Positions 6,846 to 8,636 of a stretch of DNA of 8,636 bases are shown in pieces. Position numbers and translations under genes: made by a program. The DNA is from Candidatus Thorarchaeota archaeon (GTDB lineage Archaea > Asgardarchaeota > Thorarchaeia > Thorarchaeales > Thorarchaeaceae), in contig JAEOSL010000138.1 of NCBI GenBank assembly GCA_016840385.1, positions 1 through 8,636 on the forward strand, written 5' to 3'. The number at the start of each line of letters is the position of its first letter. The first letter of the stretch is position 1. The notes beneath the pieces were generated by a model. The model saw only the letters and a program-made list of their open reading frames with translations. It was not told where the DNA came from and ran no database searches.

Positions 6846-6966
6846 TTAATTATTCTAATAAAAGTTCTAATAATACTCACACGGTGTCTAGTGTATCCAT
6901 CCGCGCGTTACGTTTTTTTCGAGAGTTGGAGTTATAATATGGACTGAAAGATGAAGATTCGGAACT
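6846..6966. other. non-coding gap before the radical SAM gene
   Basis: With the doubtful small frame excluded, the gap between the kinase and the radical SAM gene is about 430 bases. The last 130 bases hold no convincing frame on either strand. They contain a short GC-rich CCGCGCG (6901-6907), then a run of seven T (6913-6919) that could end plus-strand transcripts in an archaeon, and then the TATA-like element of the next gene. I see no tRNA, CRISPR repeat or insertion-sequence end here. Confidence 0.5.
6931..6940 (+). promoter_or_regulatory. TATA-like box for the radical SAM gene
   Basis: GTTATAATAT is centred about 40 bases upstream of the ATG at 6976 and about 31 upstream of a GTG at 6967 in the same frame. 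Transcription would start near 6960, leaving a leader of about 15 bases to the ATG. No Shine-Dalgarno sequence is present in that leader. It follows directly after the T-run at 6913-6919, so this gene probably has its own transcript. Confidence 0.45.
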
Positions 6967-6975
6967 GTGTTCATT

Positions 6976-7671
6976 ATGAGAATTGCCTCTGTCATCGACA
7001 TTAGTTTGGTAGACGTACCCAAAATTCCTGTGACTGTGATTTTTACAGGTGGATGTAATTTTGATTGCGGGTATTGTCAGAATACAGAAATCATTCCATT
7101 GGAATCCGGTTCTGAGATGGTTATCTCTGATATTGTTGAGAGAGTTCGAGGGAATTTGTCTGATGGATACTGTGTCACTGGTGGTGAACCTACAATTCAC
7201 AAAGATTTACCACTTCTTCTCAAAGCATTGAAGGAGGATGGTGCGGACCATATTAACCTCAATACTCAGGGTTCAGTTCCTGATATTCTTGAGAAATGTC
7301 TTCCATTCATTGATTCGGTCTGGTTTGACATGAAGACCATTCCCGAACGTTATACTGAGATTGCAAGAGTGAAGTCTGACCCTTGGTCACGAGTTCTGAG
7401 AAGTATCAAACTCCTCATCGATTCAGATGTGAAGTATTGGCCTCGTACAACCTACGTAGGTAAGCTTATGGGTCCTGATGAAATTCAAAAGATTGCAAAC
7501 ATTCTGCATGATCTCGGCTTTCAAGGCGAGTATCTTATCCAGAACTATAAGAAGACATCTGGAACTCGAGCAGATATTGTTGCTGATTTTGAGGAAGCTG
7601 AGCAAAACGAATTGGAACCATTGATTGATTCTATGCCTTCTGGAATCACTCTGAAGCTTGAGTGGCGCTAA
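6976..7671 (+). CDS. radical SAM protein, anaerobic ribonucleotide reductase activase-like (NrdG2 type)
   Basis: The 231-residue protein has the radical SAM cluster motif C27-x3-C31-x2-C34 (GGCNFDCGYCQN) and the SAM-binding GGEP motif at 69-72. The opening ISLVDVP followed by VTVIFTGGCNF is the usual start of the NrdG2-type activases, which use SAM and a [4Fe-4S] cluster to place a glycyl radical on class III ribonucleotide reductase. The length fits that family. Later matches are WFDMKT (about 113-118) and a C-terminal strand with QNYKKTSGTR. It lacks the extra ferredoxin cysteines of pyruvate formate-lyase activases. No nrdD or other glycyl-radical enzyme gene is in the window, so the partner is unproven and other radical SAM roles remain possible. 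The ATG at 6976 is preferred because it leaves nine residues before the conserved SLVD; GTG 6967 would add three. An oxygen-sensitive cytoplasmic enzyme is expected. Confidence 0.85.
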   Translation: MRIASVIDISLVDVPKIPVTVIFTGGCNFDCGYCQNTEIIPLESGSEMVISDIVERVRGNLSDGYCVTGGEPTIHKDLPLLLKALKEDGADHINLNTQGSVPDILEKCLPFIDSVWFDMKTIPERYTEIARVKSDPWSRVLRSIKLLIDSDVKYWPRTTYVGKLMGPDEIQKIANILHDLGFQGEYLIQNYKKTSGTRADIVADFEEAEQNELEPLIDSMPSGITLKLEWR

Positions 7672-7697
7672 GGTGAATGAACAAACACACAGACAAC

Positions 7698-7706
7698 CTT
7701 TTAAAC
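7698..7706 (+). promoter_or_regulatory. TATA-like box candidate for psmA
   Basis: CTTTTAAAC lies about 75 bases upstream of the psmA ATG and would give a start near 7728 and a leader of about 48 bases. The palindrome CCCTAGGG (about 7708-7715) follows immediately, between this box and the inferred start. A second, weaker option is GTTAAT near 7749-7754, about 25 bases before the ATG, which would make the message leaderless. GGAG at 7760-7763 is 12 bases from the ATG, rather far for a ribosome site. The sequence does not settle which is used. Confidence 0.4.
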
Positions 7707-7775
7707 TCCCTAGGGGACACCTTGTTTTGACCACGCCAGATACTAGGTGTTAATCTCCTGGAGTGTCTTATTATC

Positions 7776-8513
7776 ATGTTTCCGACACAGAGTATGGGTT
7801 ATGACCGAGCAATCACTGTCTTCAGTCCTGAAGGAAGACTGTATCAAGTAGAGTATGCAACAGAGGCAGTCCGTCATGGACCGCTAGCCGTTGGAGTGAA
7901 AGCTGCTGATGGTGTTGTATTAGCTGGAGAGAAAAGATCTCCTCATGCACTTGCTGACCTCGAATCACTCAAGAAACTTCTCTTGATTGACGATCATGTT
8001 GGAACTGCTATTGCAGGCCTACATGCAGACGCAAGGAAACTCATCGACCAAGCTCGAGTTCAAGCTCAGATAAACAAGCTAAGCTACGATGAACCAATTT
8101 CAATCCAGTCTCTGGTTGTAAATATCTGCGATACCAAGCAACTTCATACACAATATGGCGGAGCTCGTCCTTATGGTGTATCGTTACTTCTTGCTGGTAT
8201 TGATGACCATGGTCCCCAACTCTATACAACTGACCCCTCTGGGTCATTCTGGGGTTGGAAAGCTGCAGCAATTGGCAAAGAAGCCGACGTAGTTCGTGAT
8301 TTCTTCAGTGAGAACTACAAGCCTACTCTCAAGATTGATGCTGCTCTCGATTTGGCTCTCAAGGGTCTCTTCAGATCTGATGATCTCGCCGCTCTTGATG
8401 TTGCTGAGAAGTCTAAGACTGTAGAGATTGGAATGATCAATACAACTGACAAGATGTTCAAAATCTTGACCAATGATGAAGTAGAAGTTAAACTGACAGC
8501 TCTTGTAGCATAA
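7776..8513 (+). CDS. psmA: 20S proteasome alpha subunit
   Basis: The 245-residue product is a typical archaeal alpha subunit, forming the outer heptameric rings of the 20S core and controlling substrate entry. It opens with the gate segment and alpha signature: Y9-D10-R11 in SMGYDRAITVFSPEGRLYQV, the YDR residues that stabilise the open gate. Alignment by eye with the Thermoplasma subunit (offset +1) places K67, G81 and L82 at the pocket that takes the HbYX tail of PAN-type ATPases (K66, G80 and L81 there). It has no beta-type propeptide or catalytic Thr, as expected. QYGGARPYGVSLLLAGID and DPSGSFWGWKAAAIG are conserved body motifs, the latter close to eukaryotic alpha subunits. Its beta partner and ATPase are not in the window. 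The gene has its own upstream region and is not close-coupled to the radical SAM gene. It converges with the ATP-grasp gene, 9 bases apart. Confidence 0.97.
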   Translation: MFPTQSMGYDRAITVFSPEGRLYQVEYATEAVRHGPLAVGVKAADGVVLAGEKRSPHALADLESLKKLLLIDDHVGTAIAGLHADARKLIDQARVQAQINKLSYDEPISIQSLVVNICDTKQLHTQYGGARPYGVSLLLAGIDDHGPQLYTTDPSGSFWGWKAAAIGKEADVVRDFFSENYKPTLKIDAALDLALKGLFRSDDLAALDVAEKSKTVEIGMINTTDKMFKILTNDEVEVKLTALVA

Positions 8514-8522
8514 TTCAGATTC

Positions 8523-8636
8523 TCATCTTTCACATTGTTTGACCAGTTGGTCAATAATCAAACCAGCTATATCTATACCTGTTACTCTAGATAGTGCGCT
8601 CCATGAAGGGGCTGCATTAGCTTCTATTACGCATGG
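8523..8636 (-). CDS. C-terminal end of an ATP-grasp ligase, RimK-like (5' end beyond window)
   Basis: The minus strand is open from the right edge to a TGA at 8523-8525, giving the last 37 residues of a protein. They start PCVIEANAAPSWSALSRVTG and continue IDIAGLIIDQLVKQCER. This matches the final segment of RimK/LysX/MptN-type ATP-grasp ligases, where the Glu and Asn of E-x-N bind magnesium and the following P-x-W/G...TGIDIA leads into the last helix. Such enzymes join glutamate or another amino acid to a carboxylate on a protein or cofactor, for example ribosomal protein S6, the LysW carrier, tetrahydromethanopterin or coenzyme F420. The fragment does not show which. The PSW variant, rather than RimK's PG, leans to the archaeal cofactor or LysX-like branches, but weakly. 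The gene converges on psmA. Confidence 0.75.
   Translation of the reverse strand, partial: PCVIEANAAPSWSALSRVTGIDIAGLIIDQLVKQCER
8539..8554. repeat. inverted repeat near the psmA / ATP-grasp convergent junction
   Basis: TTGACCAGTTGGTCAA has two perfect 7-base arms around a 2-base centre. It lies inside the last codons of the ATP-grasp gene (Ile-Asp-Gln-Leu-Val-Lys) and about 26 bases after the psmA stop. It could form a short hairpin in the psmA 3' end or act as a dyad protein site. Because it is coding and lacks a following T-run, a terminator role is only a possibility. Confidence 0.35.

Noticed and set aside
6901..6919. GC-rich stretch followed by seven T as an intrinsic terminator
   Set aside because: No real stem precedes the T-run and it lies about 370 bases from the kinase stop. 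It is mentioned in the gap description but not annotated as a terminator.
6941..6958. CTGA followed by GATGAAG, resembling box D'/C of a C/D guide RNA
   Set aside because: The C box does not match RUGAUGA well, no closing boxes at the right spacing are visible, and it falls in the promoter-proximal leader of the radical SAM gene.
1..8636. CRISPR array, tRNA, rRNA, insertion sequence or phage genes
   Set aside because: I saw no regularly spaced repeats, cloverleaf-like sequence, transposase motifs or target-site duplications on either strand.

Overview
The window reads as a piece of an archaeal chromosome, about 40% G+C by eye. The clearest marker is a full-length archaeal-type 20S proteasome alpha subunit at the right. 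Several genes have TATA-like boxes about 25-30 bases upstream of a start codon that lacks a Shine-Dalgarno sequence, which is typical of leaderless archaeal transcripts. An AcuC/HDAC-family deacetylase, a reductive-dehalogenase-like protein and a beta-propeller/zinc-ribbon/winged-helix protein together suggest an Asgard lineage, with Thorarchaeota my best guess. That lineage call is inference from gene content and protein 'feel', not a phylogeny.

Layout, left to right. On the minus strand lie the 5' part of a membrane-anchored dCache sensor gene (cut by the left edge) and, 62 bases upstream of it, a beta-propeller protein with a four-cysteine zinc ribbon and two winged-helix-like C-terminal units. 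A compact divergent promoter region (about 2343-2411) separates these from a plus-strand series: an HDAC/AcuC-type deacetylase, a reductive-dehalogenase-like iron-sulfur protein, and a soluble PAS-PAS histidine kinase. A 430-base stretch follows that holds only a doubtful small minus-strand ORF and a promoter. Then come an NrdG-type radical SAM activase and the proteasome alpha gene psmA. The right edge carries the last 37 codons of a convergent minus-strand ATP-grasp (RimK-like) ligase.

How the genes fit together: nothing here is a tight operon. Gaps between plus-strand genes are about 95-430 bases and most genes have their own plausible promoter. Two genes are sensory (dCache protein and PAS kinase) and two are anaerobic iron-sulfur enzymes (the RdhA-like protein and the radical SAM protein), consistent with an anaerobe. 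The deacetylase and proteasome subunit are protein-modification or turnover functions, but no joint pathway is shown.

The most unusual object is the RdhA-like protein (3584-4945). Its first 65 residues match the cysteine layout of the ABCE1/RLI N-terminal double [4Fe-4S] domain. Its catalytic half keeps residues spaced exactly like the active-site Thr/Tyr/Asn/Arg set I recall for the PceA dehalogenase. It has no Tat signal and no anchor-protein gene beside it, so it looks like a cytoplasmic, four-cluster reductive-dehalogenase relative.
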